Assembly (NCBI GenBank): GCA_030758115.1
Contig: JANREX010000024.1
Coordinates: forward strand, 1-39,462
Source: Paracoccaceae bacterium
GTDB taxonomy: Bacteria > Pseudomonadota > Alphaproteobacteria > Rhodobacterales > Rhodobacteraceae
Length of the DNA stretch: 39,462 nt
Reading direction: 5' to 3'
In this document: positions 26,502 through 36,369 of the stretch, piece after piece
Position numbering within the stretch: the stretch's first letter is position 1
Layout: each line of letters opens with the position of its first letter
Made by a program: the position numbers and the translations under genes
The notes under the pieces: generated by a model
Database searches by the model: none
Seen by the model: only the letters and a program-made list of their open reading frames with translations
Told to the model about the DNA's origin: nothing

Positions 26502-26894
26502 TCAGACCCGGCGACGCTTGGGAGGGCGGCAGCCGTTGTGCGCGATCGGGGTCACATCACGGATCGAGGTGATGTTGAAACCGACAGCGGCCAGGGCGCG
26601 CAGTGCGCTTTCACGGCCCGAACCGGGGCCCTGCACTTCGACTTCCAGCGTCTTCACGCCATGTTCCTGAGCCTTCTTGCCGGCATCTTCAGCGGCCATC
26701 TGGGCGGCATAGGGGGTCGATTTGCGCGAACCCTTGAAGCCCATGGTGCCGGCCGAGGACCAGGCAATCGCATTGCCCTGCACGTCCGAGATCAGGATCT
26801 TGGTGTTGTTGAACGACGAGTTCACATGCGCCACGCCTGCGGCGATGTTCTTGGAGACCTTCTTCTTGCCTCCGCGACGGGTATCACGTGCCAT
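26502..26894 (-). CDS. rpsK: 30S ribosomal protein S11
   Basis: A 130-residue S11 with a lysine-rich N-terminus ([16 protein letters not shown]), the core [19 protein letters not shown] and the conserved tail [18 protein letters not shown]. It lies on the 30S platform near the mRNA exit, contacting 16S rRNA with S18 and S21. It is placed 15 bases after rpsM and 113 bases before rpoA in the alpha operon. Confidence 0.98.
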   Translation of the reverse strand: MARDTRRGGKKKVSKNIAAGVAHVNSSFNNTKILISDVQGNAIAWSSAGTMGFKGSRKSTPYAAQMAAEDAGKKAQEHGVKTLEVEVQGPGSGRESALRALAAVGFNITSIRDVTPIAHNGCRPPKRRRV

Positions 26895-26909
26895 TGATGC
26901 AGCCCTCCC

Positions 26910-27278
26910 TTATTTCTTCTTGCCGGCAATGGCCTTTGCGGGGCCTTTGCGGGTGCGAGCGTTGGTATGGGTGCGCTGGCCGCGAACCGGCAGGTTGCGA
27001 CGGTGACGCAGGCCACGGTAGCAGCCAAGGTCCATCAGGCGCTTGATGTTCATCTGCGTCTCACGGCGCAGGTCGCCTTCCACGGTGTAGTTGGCGTCGA
27101 TGTGCTCGCGGATGGCGAGGACTTCGGCGTCCGACAGCTCGTTCACGCGACGGGTTGCGTCGATGTTCACGGCTTCGCAGATGGCTTTGGCCGAAGTATG
27201 GCCAATTCCGGTGATATAGGTCAGGGCGATCGGGACCCGTTTCTGGGTCGGGATGTTTACGCCGGCGATACGTGCCAC
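26910..27278 (-). CDS. rpsM: 30S ribosomal protein S13
   Basis: A 122-residue S13 of the 30S head, which contacts the P-site tRNA and L5 across the inter-subunit bridge. It shows the N-terminal [14 protein letters not shown], the helical [24 protein letters not shown] region and a basic tail ending in KKK. The start codon is GTG, 8 bases after AAGGAAAG; the other ribosomal-protein genes here start with ATG. It follows a 221-base gap after adk that contains a terminator/promoter-like sequence. Confidence 0.97.
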   Translation of the reverse strand: MARIAGVNIPTQKRVPIALTYITGIGHTSAKAICEAVNIDATRRVNELSDAEVLAIREHIDANYTVEGDLRRETQMNIKRLMDLGCYRGLRHRRNLPVRGQRTHTNARTRKGPAKAIAGKKK

Positions 27279-27435
27279 GTGTCACTTTCCTTTTCGTTGC
27301 GGTTCCGTGGTGCCAGAACCTTTTTTCACAACGTAGGCCCGAGGCATCGTGCCATCGGGCCGCAGCTGAATTCAGATGTCGATTCGCTTGCGGGTGCGAC
27401 CCACGCAGAATCAAGTCTCGTGTCCGAGATAGGGC

Positions 27436-27470
27436 TGGTTATGGAGAAAAGCGGGGGCCGTCAAGCCCCC
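27436..27470 (-). promoter_or_regulatory. Terminator-like hairpin with a -35 box in its loop (adk/rpsM)
   Basis: On the minus strand GGGGGC (27470-27465), TTGACG (27464-27459), GCCCCC (27458-27453) form a 6-bp hairpin followed by GCTTTTC, about 30 bases after the adk stop: a plausible intrinsic terminator. The loop itself, TTGACG, is a near-consensus -35, and TAACCA (27441-27436) lies 17 bases on. A CATAAC alternative has 15-base spacing. The -10 is weak. It may end the adk transcript and begin the rpsM-rpsK-rpoA-rplQ unit. Confidence 0.4.
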
Positions 27471-27499
27471 TGCCCGTGGTTTCCTGCAATCCGCCCGGA

Positions 27500-28137
27500 T
27501 CAGTCCAGAACGGCGGCAATCGCCTTTTGAACATCGCCGATTTCGGCCAGGCCATCGACCGTGCGCAACTGACCCTTGGCATAGTAGTAGCCGATCAGCG
27601 GCGAGGTCTTCTTGTAATATTCCATCAGGCGCTGGCGCAGGCTGTCTTCGTTGTCATCCGCGCGCCGCTTCATGTTGGTGCCGCCGCATTTGTCGCAGAC
27701 GCCGTCCACAGCAGGGCGATGGGTGACGTCATGATAGACCTCACCGCAGTCACCGCAGGTAAAGCGGCCGGTGATACGCGCCACCAGGGCCGCGTCATCC
27801 ACCTGCATCTCGATCACGGCATCCAGCGTCTCGCCGGTGCTGGACAGAAGTTCGGCCAGCGCATCGGCCTGGGGCAGCGTGCGCGGGAAGCCATCGAAGA
27901 TGAAACCGCCCGCCTTGTCGCCTTCCAGCTTTTCGCGGATCAGCCCGATGACGATCTCGTCCGTCACCAACTCTCCACGGTCCATCACATCGGCCACGAC
28001 ACGCCCCATCTCGGTCCCGCTGGTACGGGCCTCCCGCAGCATGTCGCCAGTGCTCAACTGGATCATGTTGCGCGTCTCGACCAGATGGCGGGCCTGTGTG
28101 CCCTTGCCCGCCCCCGGGGGCCCCAGAAGTATGATGT

Positions 28138-28141
<4 letters not shown>
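27500..28141 (-). CDS. adk: Adenylate kinase
   Basis: A 213-residue adenylate kinase interconverting ATP, AMP and ADP. The P-loop [11 protein letters not shown] (7-17), the AMP-binding segment with STGDMLREA, and [11 protein letters not shown] are present. The long-form LID carries a four-cysteine CGDC...CDKC cluster typical of zinc-binding variants, followed by [15 protein letters not shown]. It overlaps secY by four bases (ATGA) and is the usual secY-adk-rpsM placement. Confidence 0.97.
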
Positions 28142-29502
<1,361 letters not shown>

Positions 29503-29523
29503 TCGCGGTCTCTCTCATGTGAC

Positions 29524-29600
29524 AACGCCGCCAGAGCGGTTTTCCGGCTCAGGCGGCGTTCAGGAAAACTAGGGCCTATGTAAGCGGCGCGGACGCCGCT
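29524..29600 (-). other. Paired hairpins in the rplO-secY gap
   Basis: Two inverted repeats fill most of the 107-base gap. AGCGGCG/CGCCGCT (29583-29589 and 29594-29600, loop CGGA) begins 9 bases after the rplO stop. AACGCCGCC/GGCGGCGTT (29524-29532 and 29552-29560) encloses a smaller imperfect GAGCGG/CCGGCTC stem. On the transcript strand TTGTGA precedes the first stem and TACATA follows it, a weak promoter-like pair with a 17-base spacer. They may tune secY expression relative to the upstream ribosomal genes. Confidence 0.45.
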
Positions 29601-29609
29601 CACAACCCG

Positions 29610-30092
29610 TTATTCAGCCGCAGGGGCCTCGGCAGCTGCTGCAACGTTCAGCGCACCACCCAGTTTCGCGACCGCTTCCACGGCCTGAGCCGAAGCACCG
29701 GTGACGTTCAGCGTGACCTTGGCCGAGAATTCGCCCTTGGCCAGAACGCGCACGCCGTCCAGCTTGCGACGCACGAGGCCAGACGCCACCATGACGTCTT
29801 CGGTGATCGGTGCGGATGCGTCGATCTTGCCGGCCTCGATGAATTTCTGAAGGATGCCCAGGTTCACGACAGCATAGGCCTTGCGGTTCGGCTTGTTGAA
29901 GCCGCGCTTCGGCAGACGCTGATAGAGCGGCATCTGGCCACCCTCGTAGCCACCGATCGAGACACCCGAGCGGGACTTCTGACCCTTGATACCACGGCCA
30001 CCGGTCTTGCCGGTACCCGAGCCGGGGCCACGGCCCACGCGCTTGCGCTTCTTGGTTGCGCCTTCGTTGTCGTGCAGTTCATGCAGTTTCAT
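29610..30092 (-). CDS. rplO: 50S ribosomal protein L15
   Basis: A 160-residue L15 with the glycine-rich N-terminal part typical of the family ([26 protein letters not shown]), which runs into 23S rRNA, followed by the globular domain with [10 protein letters not shown]. The C-terminus is alanine-rich. It lies between rpmD and secY. A hairpin-bearing 99-base gap precedes it. Confidence 0.97.
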   Translation of the reverse strand: MKLHELHDNEGATKKRKRVGRGPGSGTGKTGGRGIKGQKSRSGVSIGGYEGGQMPLYQRLPKRGFNKPNRKAYAVVNLGILQKFIEAGKIDASAPITEDVMVASGLVRRKLDGVRVLAKGEFSAKVTLNVTGASAQAVEAVAKLGGALNVAAAAEAPAAE

Positions 30093-30164
30093 GTCGCTTC
30101 TCCTTGTGCCGGATGCGGCCCCCAGCGACGGGAGCGGCCGAACACGGCTTTGAATGGTGAAACA

Positions 30165-30184
30165 GGGCGGGACAGGTCCCGCCC
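30165..30184 (-). terminator. Hairpin just after rpmD
   Basis: GGGCGGGAC (30165-30173) and GTCCCGCCC (30176-30184) form a perfect 8-9 bp stem with a very short loop, starting 7 bases after the rpmD stop. On the transcript strand it is followed by TGTTTC, a poor U-tract, so it is more likely an attenuator or processing/stability element than a full terminator. Confidence 0.45.
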
Positions 30185-30191
30185 CGAATGA

Positions 30192-30380
30192 TTATTCGCG
30201 CTCTTCGATGATCTGCACGAGATGCGGGATCTTGGCGACCATGCCGCGGATCGAGGGCGTATCCTCGAGTTCGCGGGTCTTGTGCATCTTGTTCAGACCC
30301 AGACCGATCAGGGTCTGGCGCTGCTTTTCCGGACGGCGGATCGGCGAACCGATCTGCTTGACCACGATTGTTTTTGCCAT
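30192..30380 (-). CDS. rpmD: 50S ribosomal protein L30
   Basis: A 62-residue L30 with the family pattern [23 protein letters not shown] followed by [17 protein letters not shown]. It is a small 23S rRNA-binding protein that some bacterial lineages lack, so its presence is a small classification point. It starts 12 bases after rpsE. Confidence 0.97.
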   Translation of the reverse strand: MAKTIVVKQIGSPIRRPEKQRQTLIGLGLNKMHKTRELEDTPSIRGMVAKIPHLVQIIEERE

Positions 30381-30392
30381 GGGACCGTTTCC

Positions 30393-30959
30393 TTACGCTT
30401 CAGCCGCTTCGGCAGCCGGCGCATCGTCCTTGCGCAGGATGTCGGCGACCTTCTTGCCACGACGCTGTGCCACGGAACGGGGGCTGGATTCTTTCTTCAG
30501 CCCGTCGATGGTGGCGCGGATCATGTTGTAGGGGTTCTGCGAACCGAGCGACTTGGACACGACGTCCTTGAGGCCCAGCATCTCGAACACGGCGCGCATC
30601 GGACCACCGGCGATGATGCCGGTACCTTCCGGTGCTGCCCGCATCACGACCTTGCCGGCGCCGTGGCGACCTTCCATGTCGTGGTGCAGGGTGCGGCCTT
30701 CGCGCAGCGGCACGCGGATCATCTGGCGCTTGGCCTGTTCCGTTGCCTTGCGGATGGCTTCGGGCACTTCTTTCGCCTTGCCCTTGCCAAAGCCCACGCG
30801 GCCCTTCTGGTCACCCACGACCACGAGTGCTGCAAAGCCGAAACGCTTGCCGCCCTTCACGGTCTTGGACACGCGGTTGATCGCCACGAGACGATCGGCG
30901 AACTCCGGAGCGGCCTCTTCGCGGTCGCGACGGTCGCGGCGGTTGTCTTCTCTTGCCAT
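30393..30959 (-). CDS. rpsE: 30S ribosomal protein S5
   Basis: A 188-residue S5 with a basic, acidic-patched N-terminus ([15 protein letters not shown]), then the S5 RNA-binding domain containing [20 protein letters not shown]-type sequence ([21 protein letters not shown]) and the C-terminal domain with [15 protein letters not shown] and [12 protein letters not shown]. It lies at the 30S mRNA entry site and affects decoding fidelity. The tail is alanine-rich. Confidence 0.97.
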   Translation of the reverse strand: MAREDNRRDRRDREEAAPEFADRLVAINRVSKTVKGGKRFGFAALVVVGDQKGRVGFGKGKAKEVPEAIRKATEQAKRQMIRVPLREGRTLHHDMEGRHGAGKVVMRAAPEGTGIIAGGPMRAVFEMLGLKDVVSKSLGSQNPYNMIRATIDGLKKESSPRSVAQRRGKKVADILRKDDAPAAEAAEA

Positions 30960-30971
30960 TCTCTCGTCTCC

Positions 30972-31331
30972 TTAGAACTTGAGGCCACCTTCACGCGCAG
31001 CGTCGGCCAGAGCCTTCACCTTCCCGTGAAAGAGGAAACCACCACGATCGAAGTAGCAGTCTTCGACACCGGCCTTCTTGGCACGCTCGGCGATAGCCGC
31101 GCCCACCTTGGCAGCCGCTTCGACGTTGTTCTTGCCGACGACACCAAGCGACTTCTCCAGGGTGGAGGCAGCGGCCAGGGTTACGCCACGCACGTCGTCG
31201 ATCAGCTGCACGCTGATGTTCTTGTTGCTGCGGTGAACCGAAAGGCGCACGCGACCCGCGTTCACCTTCCGAAGTTTGTTCCGAACGCGCAGGCGGCGCT
31301 TCAGAAACAGGGTTCTTTTGCTGTTTGCCAT
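30972..31331 (-). CDS. rplR: 50S ribosomal protein L18
   Basis: A 119-residue L18, a 5S rRNA-binding protein. A strongly basic N-terminus ([16 protein letters not shown]) is followed by [18 protein letters not shown] and the conserved C-terminal [26 protein letters not shown]. It starts 11 bases after rplF in the spc operon. Confidence 0.97.
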   Translation of the reverse strand: MANSKRTLFLKRRLRVRNKLRKVNAGRVRLSVHRSNKNISVQLIDDVRGVTLAAASTLEKSLGVVGKNNVEAAAKVGAAIAERAKKAGVEDCYFDRGGFLFHGKVKALADAAREGGLKF

Positions 31332-31342
31332 CTCTCGCGTCC

Positions 31343-31876
31343 TTACTTCTTCTTGCCTTCCTTGCGGAAGATGTACTCACCCTTGTACTTGATACCCTTG
31401 CCCTTGTAGGGCTCGGGCTTGCGCCATTCGCGGATATTCGCCGCGACCTGGCCCACAAGCTGGGCGTCATCACCTTCCACAACGATTTCGGTCTGCTTGG
31501 GGCAGGTCACCGTCACGCCGTTGGGCACCTCGAAGTTGACTTCGTGGCTATAGCCCAGCGACAGTTTCAGCGTCGTGCCCTGGATCGCGGCGCGGTAACC
31601 CACACCAGTGATCTCAAGCTCTTTCTTGAAGCCGGTGGTCACACCAGTCACAAGGTTCGCCACCATCGAGCGGGACATGCCCCACTGCTGGCGTGCGCGC
31701 TTGGACGTGCCGCGCGGCGTGATCGACACCAGGTTGCCATCGACGGCAATGGTGACATCGTCGGTTGCGTTGAAATGCTTGGTCCCCTTGGGGCCCTTCA
31801 CTTCGACGGTCTGGCCGGACACGGACGCCGAAACGCCTGCGGGCAGCTCGACCGGTTTCTTACCAATACGAGACAT
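31343..31876 (-). CDS. rplF: 50S ribosomal protein L6
   Basis: A 177-residue L6 with two related domains: [15 protein letters not shown] at the N-terminus, the [27 protein letters not shown] linker region, and the C-terminal signature [15 protein letters not shown]. It sits near the factor-binding stalk base of the large subunit. It follows rpsH by 11 bases. Confidence 0.98.
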   Translation of the reverse strand: MSRIGKKPVELPAGVSASVSGQTVEVKGPKGTKHFNATDDVTIAVDGNLVSITPRGTSKRARQQWGMSRSMVANLVTGVTTGFKKELEITGVGYRAAIQGTTLKLSLGYSHEVNFEVPNGVTVTCPKQTEIVVEGDDAQLVGQVAANIREWRKPEPYKGKGIKYKGEYIFRKEGKKK

Positions 31877-31887
31877 TGCCTTCCTCC

Positions 31888-32280
31888 TTAGAAGACCGTG
31901 CAGAGCACTTCACCGCCAACATTGGCGCTGCGTGCTGCTGCATCCGACATCACACCTTTCGGAGTGCTGACAATCGACACACCCAGGCCCTGACGGACCG
32001 ACGGGATGTCCTTGACGCCCATGTAAACGCGACGTCCGGGCTTGGAGACCCGCTTGATTTCGCGAATGACAGGGGTGCCATCGAAATATTTCAGGCTGAT
32101 GATCAGGGTCGGGTGACCATTTTCATCGGTGCCCTTCTCGTAACCGCGGATGTAACCTTCATCCGCCAGCACATCCAGAACCCATGCCCGCAGCTTGGAT
32201 GCCGGGGTCATGACGGTGGACTTGCCACGCGCCTGGCTGTTGCGGATACGGGTGAGCATATCGCCGATAGGATCGTTCAT
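31888..32280 (-). CDS. rpsH: 30S ribosomal protein S8
   Basis: A 130-residue S8 beginning [20 protein letters not shown], with the conserved C-terminal [19 protein letters not shown]. It binds helix 21 of 16S rRNA. In E. coli S8 is the translational repressor of the spc operon by binding near the rplE start; I did not identify a matching mimic here. It follows rpsN by 13 bases. Confidence 0.98.
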   Translation of the reverse strand: MNDPIGDMLTRIRNSQARGKSTVMTPASKLRAWVLDVLADEGYIRGYEKGTDENGHPTLIISLKYFDGTPVIREIKRVSKPGRRVYMGVKDIPSVRQGLGVSIVSTPKGVMSDAAARSANVGGEVLCTVF

Positions 32281-32293
32281 ATCAGTCTCTCCC

Positions 32294-32599
32294 TTACCAG
32301 CTGGATTTCACCAGGCCGGGGATCTGGCCCATGGAGCCCAGGTCCCGCAGCGCGATACGCGACAGTTTCAGCTTGCGATAATACGCGTGCGGACGGCCGG
32401 TCAGTTGGCAGCGGTTGTGCAGACGCACAGCCGAGCTGTTGCGCGGCAGCTTCGCCAGCTTCAGGGAGGCGCGGAAACGCTCTTCCATCGGCTTGGACTG
32501 GTCGTTCACGATCGCCTTGAGCGCAGCGCGCTTGGCGGCGAACTTGTCCACCAGCTCCTGACGCTTCTTTTCGCGTTCGATCATAGATTTCTTAGCCAT
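32294..32599 (-). CDS. rpsN: 30S ribosomal protein S14, zinc-independent form
   Basis: A 101-residue S14 of the long type, starting [20 protein letters not shown]. It has only one Cys ([15 protein letters not shown]), so the four-cysteine zinc ribbon of the short type is absent and the protein does not need zinc. It ends GLVKSSW, the typical tail. It is part of the 30S head. Confidence 0.98.
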   Translation of the reverse strand: MAKKSMIEREKKRQELVDKFAAKRAALKAIVNDQSKPMEERFRASLKLAKLPRNSSAVRLHNRCQLTGRPHAYYRKLKLSRIALRDLGSMGQIPGLVKSSW

Positions 32600-32616
32600 T
32601 ACTCTCTCTCCCGCGC

Positions 32617-33180
32617 TTAGCTGTTGAAGGGCATGTTGAATTGCTTCAACAGCGCCTTAGCTTCCGCGTCGGTTCTCGCGGTGGTGGCGATGACGATGTC
32701 CATACCCCAGACCTCATCGACCTTGTCGAAGTTGATCTCGGGGAACACGATATGCTCCTTCAGGCCCATGGCATAGTTGCCGCGGCCGTCGAAGGATTTG
32801 CCCGATACGCCGCGGAAGTCGCGGATACGGGGCATTGCGATCGTGATCAGACGATCCAGGAATTCGTACATGCGGTCGCCGCGCAGCGTGACCTTTGCAC
32901 CCATCGGCATGCCCTCGCGGACGCGGAAGCCCGCGATCGAGTTCTTGGCGATGGTCGTGACGGCCTTCTGGCCAGCGATCGTCGACAGGTCTTCCTGCGC
33001 CGATTTGGCCTTCTTGCTGTCGCGCACGGCTTCTGCACCGCAGCCGATGTTCAGGACGATCTTGTCCAGACGCGGGATCTGCATGTCGTTCTTGTAGGAG
33101 AATTCCTCCTTCAGAGCGGCGCGGATCGCGTCCTTGTAGAGCGCCTTCAGACGCGGGGTATAGGTTGCGGTATCAAGCAT
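32617..33180 (-). CDS. rplE: 50S ribosomal protein L5
   Basis: A 187-residue L5, which binds 5S rRNA and contacts S13 and the P-site tRNA. It has [19 protein letters not shown], the segment [15 protein letters not shown] and the later [22 protein letters not shown] short N-terminal extension is usual in alphaproteobacteria. It overlaps the 3' end of rplX by 8 bases, so their translation may be coupled. Confidence 0.98.
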   Translation of the reverse strand: MLDTATYTPRLKALYKDAIRAALKEEFSYKNDMQIPRLDKIVLNIGCGAEAVRDSKKAKSAQEDLSTIAGQKAVTTIAKNSIAGFRVREGMPMGAKVTLRGDRMYEFLDRLITIAMPRIRDFRGVSGKSFDGRGNYAMGLKEHIVFPEINFDKVDEVWGMDIVIATTARTDAEAKALLKQFNMPFNS

Positions 33181-33484
33181 CGATCACGTCCCCCGTGGTC
33201 TTGGCGAAACGCACCTTCTTGTCGCCTTCAACCTTGAAGCCGACGCGCGTTGCCTTGCCGTTCTTGTCCAGCATGGCCAGGTTCGACAGGTCGATCGGCA
33301 TCGCCTTGGGGATGCGGCCGCCCTGGCTGGTCTGGCTCTGACGGGTGTGACGGATGGCCATGTTCAGACCTTCCACCACGGCTTTGCCGGCCTTGGGGTC
33401 AACGGACGAAATCGTGCCCTGCTTGCCCTTGTCCTTGCCGGCCAGTACGACGACCTTGTCGCCCTTCTTCAGCTTGGCAGCCAT
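33173..33484 (-). CDS. rplX: 50S ribosomal protein L24
   Basis: A 103-residue L24 with the KOW motif [20 protein letters not shown] at the N-terminus. It initiates assembly of the 50S subunit and sits at the peptide tunnel exit. The conserved [20 protein letters not shown] region follows. It starts one base after rplN ends and overlaps rplE. Confidence 0.98.
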   Translation of the reverse strand: MAAKLKKGDKVVVLAGKDKGKQGTISSVDPKAGKAVVEGLNMAIRHTRQSQTSQGGRIPKAMPIDLSNLAMLDKNGKATRVGFKVEGDKKVRFAKTTGDVIDA

Positions 33485-33485
33485 C

Positions 33486-33854
33486 TTACAGCACCTCCGG
33501 CGCGAGCGAGATGATTTTCATGAAGTTCTTGGCGCGCAGCTCACGAACGACCGGCCCGAAGATACGGGTGCCGACCGGCTCGTTGTTGTTGTTCAGGATG
33601 ACTGCTGCGTTGCGATCGAAACGGATCGCTGTGCCGTCTTCACGGCGAACTTCCTTGGCGGTGCGAACGACGACGGCCTTGCGGACATCACCCTTCTTCA
33701 CGCGACCGCGCGGAATGGCTTCCTTGACGGACACCACGATGATGTCGCCAACGGACGCATACCGGCGGTGCGAACCGCCGAGAACCTTGATGCACTGCAC
33801 CCGGCGTGCGCCGGAGTTGTCAGCAACATCCAGATTGGTCTGCATCTGGATCAT
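33486..33854 (-). CDS. rplN: 50S ribosomal protein L14
   Basis: A 122-residue L14 with the standard start [20 protein letters not shown] and the motif [28 protein letters not shown] at the end. It is on the intersubunit face beside L19 and is the target of the anti-association factor RsfS. It lies 72 bases after rpsQ. Confidence 0.98.
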   Translation of the reverse strand: MIQMQTNLDVADNSGARRVQCIKVLGGSHRRYASVGDIIVVSVKEAIPRGRVKKGDVRKAVVVRTAKEVRREDGTAIRFDRNAAVILNNNNEPVGTRIFGPVVRELRAKNFMKIISLAPEVL

Positions 33855-33926
33855 TTGGTTTCTCCCGACCTTTGGGGGCCACTATCGGCTTTTCCCCAGG
33901 GTTTCGATGAACCGAAAGGCTATCGC

Positions 33927-34157
33927 TTAGGACGCGATAACCTCCCAGCGTTTCGTTTTCGACTTGGGCGCACATTCCTGGATACGGACGGTATCGCCGA
34001 TGTTGAAAGCGTTCGTCTCATCGTGAGCCCGGTATTTCTTGGACTTACGGATGGTCTTTTTCAGAACAGGATGCGTGAAGCGGCGTTCCACCAGAACGGT
34101 TACGGTCTGGGCATTGGCCGTGCTTGTCACGGTGCCTTGAAGAATACGTTTGGGCAT
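33927..34157 (-). CDS. rpsQ: 30S ribosomal protein S17
   Basis: A 76-residue S17, an OB-fold protein binding 16S rRNA. It has [20 protein letters not shown] and [20 protein letters not shown], followed by [20 protein letters not shown]. It starts 12 bases after rpmC and probably shares the rpmC promoter. Confidence 0.98.
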   Translation of the reverse strand: MPKRILQGTVTSTANAQTVTVLVERRFTHPVLKKTIRKSKKYRAHDETNAFNIGDTVRIQECAPKSKTKRWEVIAS

Positions 34158-34169
34158 CTGTCAGGCTCC

Positions 34170-34373
34170 TTATTCTGCGGCCGCGGCTGCGGCTTTTTCG
34201 TTCAGCACGGTCTTCACGCGCGCCACTTCACGGCGAACCGTCTTGATGCGGGCGGTGGATTCCAGCTGGCCAGTCGCCTGTTGAAAGCGCAGGTTGAATG
34301 CTTCTTTCTTCAGTGCAACCAGATCCTCGCGGAGCTGATCGAGGGATTTATTGCGTAGTTCCTGGGCGTTCAT
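34170..34373 (-). CDS. rpmC: 50S ribosomal protein L29
   Basis: A 67-residue L29 with [37 protein letters not shown] and an alanine-rich tail. It lies at the tunnel exit next to the SRP and trigger-factor sites. The frame is open further upstream, but the conserved N-terminus places the start at 34373. A 196-base gap with terminator, promoter and folded leader precedes it, so it appears to head a new transcription unit. Confidence 0.97.
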   Translation of the reverse strand: MNAQELRNKSLDQLREDLVALKKEAFNLRFQQATGQLESTARIKTVRREVARVKTVLNEKAAAAAAE

Positions 34374-34397
34374 GTCGCCGGTCCTTTTTAACAACGT

Positions 34398-34440
34398 CAC
34401 CGGAGAGCCCCTTGTGACAGGGTCACCCTGATTCCCGGTG
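34398..34440 (-). promoter_or_regulatory. Structured 5' leader of rpmC
   Basis: In the transcript predicted from the promoter at 34458-34486, CACCGG/CCGGTG (34398-34403 and 34435-34440) form an outer stem enclosing a second stem GTGAC/GTCAC (34414-34418 and 34422-34426, 3-base loop). The structure ends 24 bases before the rpmC start. Whether it binds a ribosomal protein is not known; it matches no leader motif I recognise. Confidence 0.45.
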
Positions 34441-34457
34441 GAGATGGATGAAGGGGC

Positions 34458-34486
34458 CGTATAGGCCGGTTCCCTCAGGTTGACAA
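34458..34486 (-). promoter_or_regulatory. Sigma70-like promoter upstream of rpmC
   Basis: On the minus strand TTGTCA (34486-34481) and TATACG (34463-34458) are separated by 17 bases. It is located after the rplP terminator hairpin and would give a leader of about 75-80 bases to the rpmC start. Both boxes are good for a Rhodobacterales promoter. Confidence 0.6.
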
Positions 34487-34514
34487 GGCCTGTTTGCAAC
34501 AGACCCCGGTTCGG

Positions 34515-34547
34515 AAAAAGACAAGGCGGGGTTGCCCCCGCCCTGTC
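34515..34547 (-). terminator. Intrinsic terminator after rplP
   Basis: On the minus strand a long hairpin pairs GACA (34520-34523) and GGCGGGG (34525-34531) with CCCCGCC (34536-34542) and TGTC (34544-34547), with one A-C mismatch and a 4-base loop. It is followed by CTTTTT (34520-34515). It starts 22 bases after the rplP stop. This looks like a full rho-independent terminator inside the S10 cluster. Confidence 0.75.
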
Positions 34548-34569
34548 CTGTCATCTGGTGGCGAAAACC

Positions 34570-34983
34570 TTACCAGTCTTCGCGCGCGACCACGCGGGTC
34601 TTGATCGGCAGCTTCATCGCGGCCAGGCGCAGGGCCTCGCGTGCGATGGTCTCGTCAACGCCGTCGATCTCGAACATCACGCGACCCGGCTTGATGCGGG
34701 CAGCCCAGTAATCCACCGAACCCTTACCTTTACCCATACGGACTTCGGTAGGCTTCGAGGTGACCGGAACATCCGGGAAAATCCGGATCCAGACACGGCC
34801 CTGACGTTTCATGTGACGGGTCAGAGCGCGGCGAGCCGCCTCGATCTGACGCGCCGTGACCCGCTCAGGCTCGGTCGCCTTGAGGCCGAACGACCCGAAG
34901 TTCAGGTCGCTGCCGCCCTTGGCCAGGCCGTGGATACGGCCCTTGTGCTGCTTGCGGAATTTTGTGCGCTTAGGTTGAAGCAT
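34570..34983 (-). CDS. rplP: 50S ribosomal protein L16
   Basis: A 137-residue L16 beginning [19 protein letters not shown]. Its other conserved parts are [27 protein letters not shown] and [17 protein letters not shown]. It helps organise the A-site and is a late-assembling protein. It is preceded by rpsC by 13 bases and followed by a strong terminator-like hairpin. Confidence 0.98.
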   Translation of the reverse strand: MLQPKRTKFRKQHKGRIHGLAKGGSDLNFGSFGLKATEPERVTARQIEAARRALTRHMKRQGRVWIRIFPDVPVTSKPTEVRMGKGKGSVDYWAARIKPGRVMFEIDGVDETIAREALRLAAMKLPIKTRVVAREDW

Positions 34984-34996
34984 CTGTCATTCCTCC

Positions 34997-35704
34997 TTAA
35001 CGGCGGCCGCCGGCGCCACGGGGCGCGGGACCATCCTGGAGTTCCTGCAGACGACGGTCATGGGCAGACGGATCGTGCTCCATGATTTCGCCTTTGAAAA
35101 TCCAGACCTTGATACCGATGATGCCATAGGCCGTGGTGGCCTCGACATGGGCGTAATCGATATCGGCACGCAGCGTGTGCAGCGGCACGCGACCTTCACG
35201 GTACCATTCGGTCCGTGCGATCTCGGCACCACCCAGACGACCTGCGACGTTCACCCGGATACCCAGGGCGCCCATACGCATGGCGTTCTGCACGGCACGC
35301 TTCATCGCGCGGCGGAAGGACACGCGGCGTTCCAGCTGCTGTGCAATGCTTTCACCGACCAGGGCAGCGTCCAGTTCCGGCTTGCGGACTTCGACGATGT
35401 TCAGGTGCAGTTCGCTTGCCGTCAGCTTGGCCAGCTTCTTGCGCAGGGTTTCGATATCGGCGCCTTTTTTGCCGATGATCACACCCGGACGGGCCGCATG
35501 GATCGTGACGCGGCACTTCTTGTGCGGACGTTCGATGATCACGCGGGCGATACCGGCCTGCTTGGCTTCTTCCTTGATGAACTTGCGGATCTTCAGGTCT
35601 TCCAGAAGAAGATTACCGTAGTCCTTGGTATCGGCGTACCAGCGGCTATCCCAGGTGCGGTTGACCTGGAGGCGCATGCCGATCGGATTGACTTTCTGAC
35701 CCAT
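34997..35704 (-). CDS. rpsC: 30S ribosomal protein S3
   Basis: A 235-residue S3 of the 30S head at the mRNA entry channel. [20 protein letters not shown] starts it; the KH domain holds [14 protein letters not shown], and the C-terminal domain has [20 protein letters not shown] and ADIDYA. A Gly/Arg-rich end (RGAGGRR) replaces the longer tails of other lineages. Its start shares one base with the rplV stop (TAATG). Confidence 0.98.
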   Translation of the reverse strand: MGQKVNPIGMRLQVNRTWDSRWYADTKDYGNLLLEDLKIRKFIKEEAKQAGIARVIIERPHKKCRVTIHAARPGVIIGKKGADIETLRKKLAKLTASELHLNIVEVRKPELDAALVGESIAQQLERRVSFRRAMKRAVQNAMRMGALGIRVNVAGRLGGAEIARTEWYREGRVPLHTLRADIDYAHVEATTAYGIIGIKVWIFKGEIMEHDPSAHDRRLQELQDGPAPRGAGGRR

Positions 35705-36084
35705 TAGGCTTGCTCCTCAACTTGACGCACCTTGATGGTGAGTTCCGAGAACGGCTTGACGATACGGCCGAAACGGCCGCGCGCACGCGGACGACCGCGC
35801 TTGAGCGTCAGGTTCTTGCCAACATAGGCCTCGGCGACGACCAGTTCATCGACGTCGAGGTTGTGGTTGTTCTCGGCGTTGGCGATTGCGGACTGAAGGC
35901 ATTTCTTCACGTCGATCGCAATCCGCTTCTTCGAGAAGGTCAGGTCCGTCAGGGCCTTGTCCACCTTCTTGCCGCGGATCATCGCTGCCACCAGGTTCAG
36001 CTTCTGCGGGCTGGTACGAAGCATGCGCAGTTTTGCCATTGCTTCGTTATCTGCCACGCGGCGGGGGTTTTTTTCCTTGCCCAT
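35704..36084 (-). CDS. rplV: 50S ribosomal protein L22
   Basis: A 126-residue L22 that lines the peptide exit tunnel. [24 protein letters not shown] and the loop [19 protein letters not shown] (the macrolide-relevant hairpin) are present. It starts three bases after rpsS and overlaps rpsC by one base, so L22 and S3 are translationally coupled. Confidence 0.98.
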   Translation of the reverse strand: MGKEKNPRRVADNEAMAKLRMLRTSPQKLNLVAAMIRGKKVDKALTDLTFSKKRIAIDVKKCLQSAIANAENNHNLDVDELVVAEAYVGKNLTLKRGRPRARGRFGRIVKPFSELTIKVRQVEEQA

Positions 36085-36087
36085 GAC

Positions 36088-36366
36088 TTACTTCCGCTTC
36101 GCTTTTTTATCGGCCGCGTGACCGTAATAGGTCCGGGTCGGGGAGTATTCGCCGAATTTCTGGCCGATCATGTCCTCGGAGACGTTCACCGGGATATGTT
36201 TCTTGCCGTTGTAGACGCCAAACGTCAGGCCCACGAACTGGGGCAGGATCGTCGAGCGGCGCGACCAGATCTTGATAACTTCACTGCGTCCGGATTCGCG
36301 GGCGGCTTCGGCTTTCTTCAGCACGTAAGCGTCGACGAACGGACCTTTCCATACAGAGCGAGACAT
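36088..36366 (-). CDS. rpsS: 30S ribosomal protein S19
   Basis: A 92-residue S19 with [18 protein letters not shown], the segment [25 protein letters not shown], and the conserved [21 protein letters not shown] at the end. It forms the top of the 30S head with S13. It starts three bases after the rplB stop. Confidence 0.98.
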   Translation of the reverse strand: MSRSVWKGPFVDAYVLKKAEAARESGRSEVIKIWSRRSTILPQFVGLTFGVYNGKKHIPVNVSEDMIGQKFGEYSPTRTYYGHAADKKAKRK

Positions 36367-36369
36367 CTG

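Noticed and set aside
33855-33926. Regulatory element between rpsQ and rplN
   Set aside because: Only short, weak inverted sequences and no promoter pair were seen in this 72-base gap.
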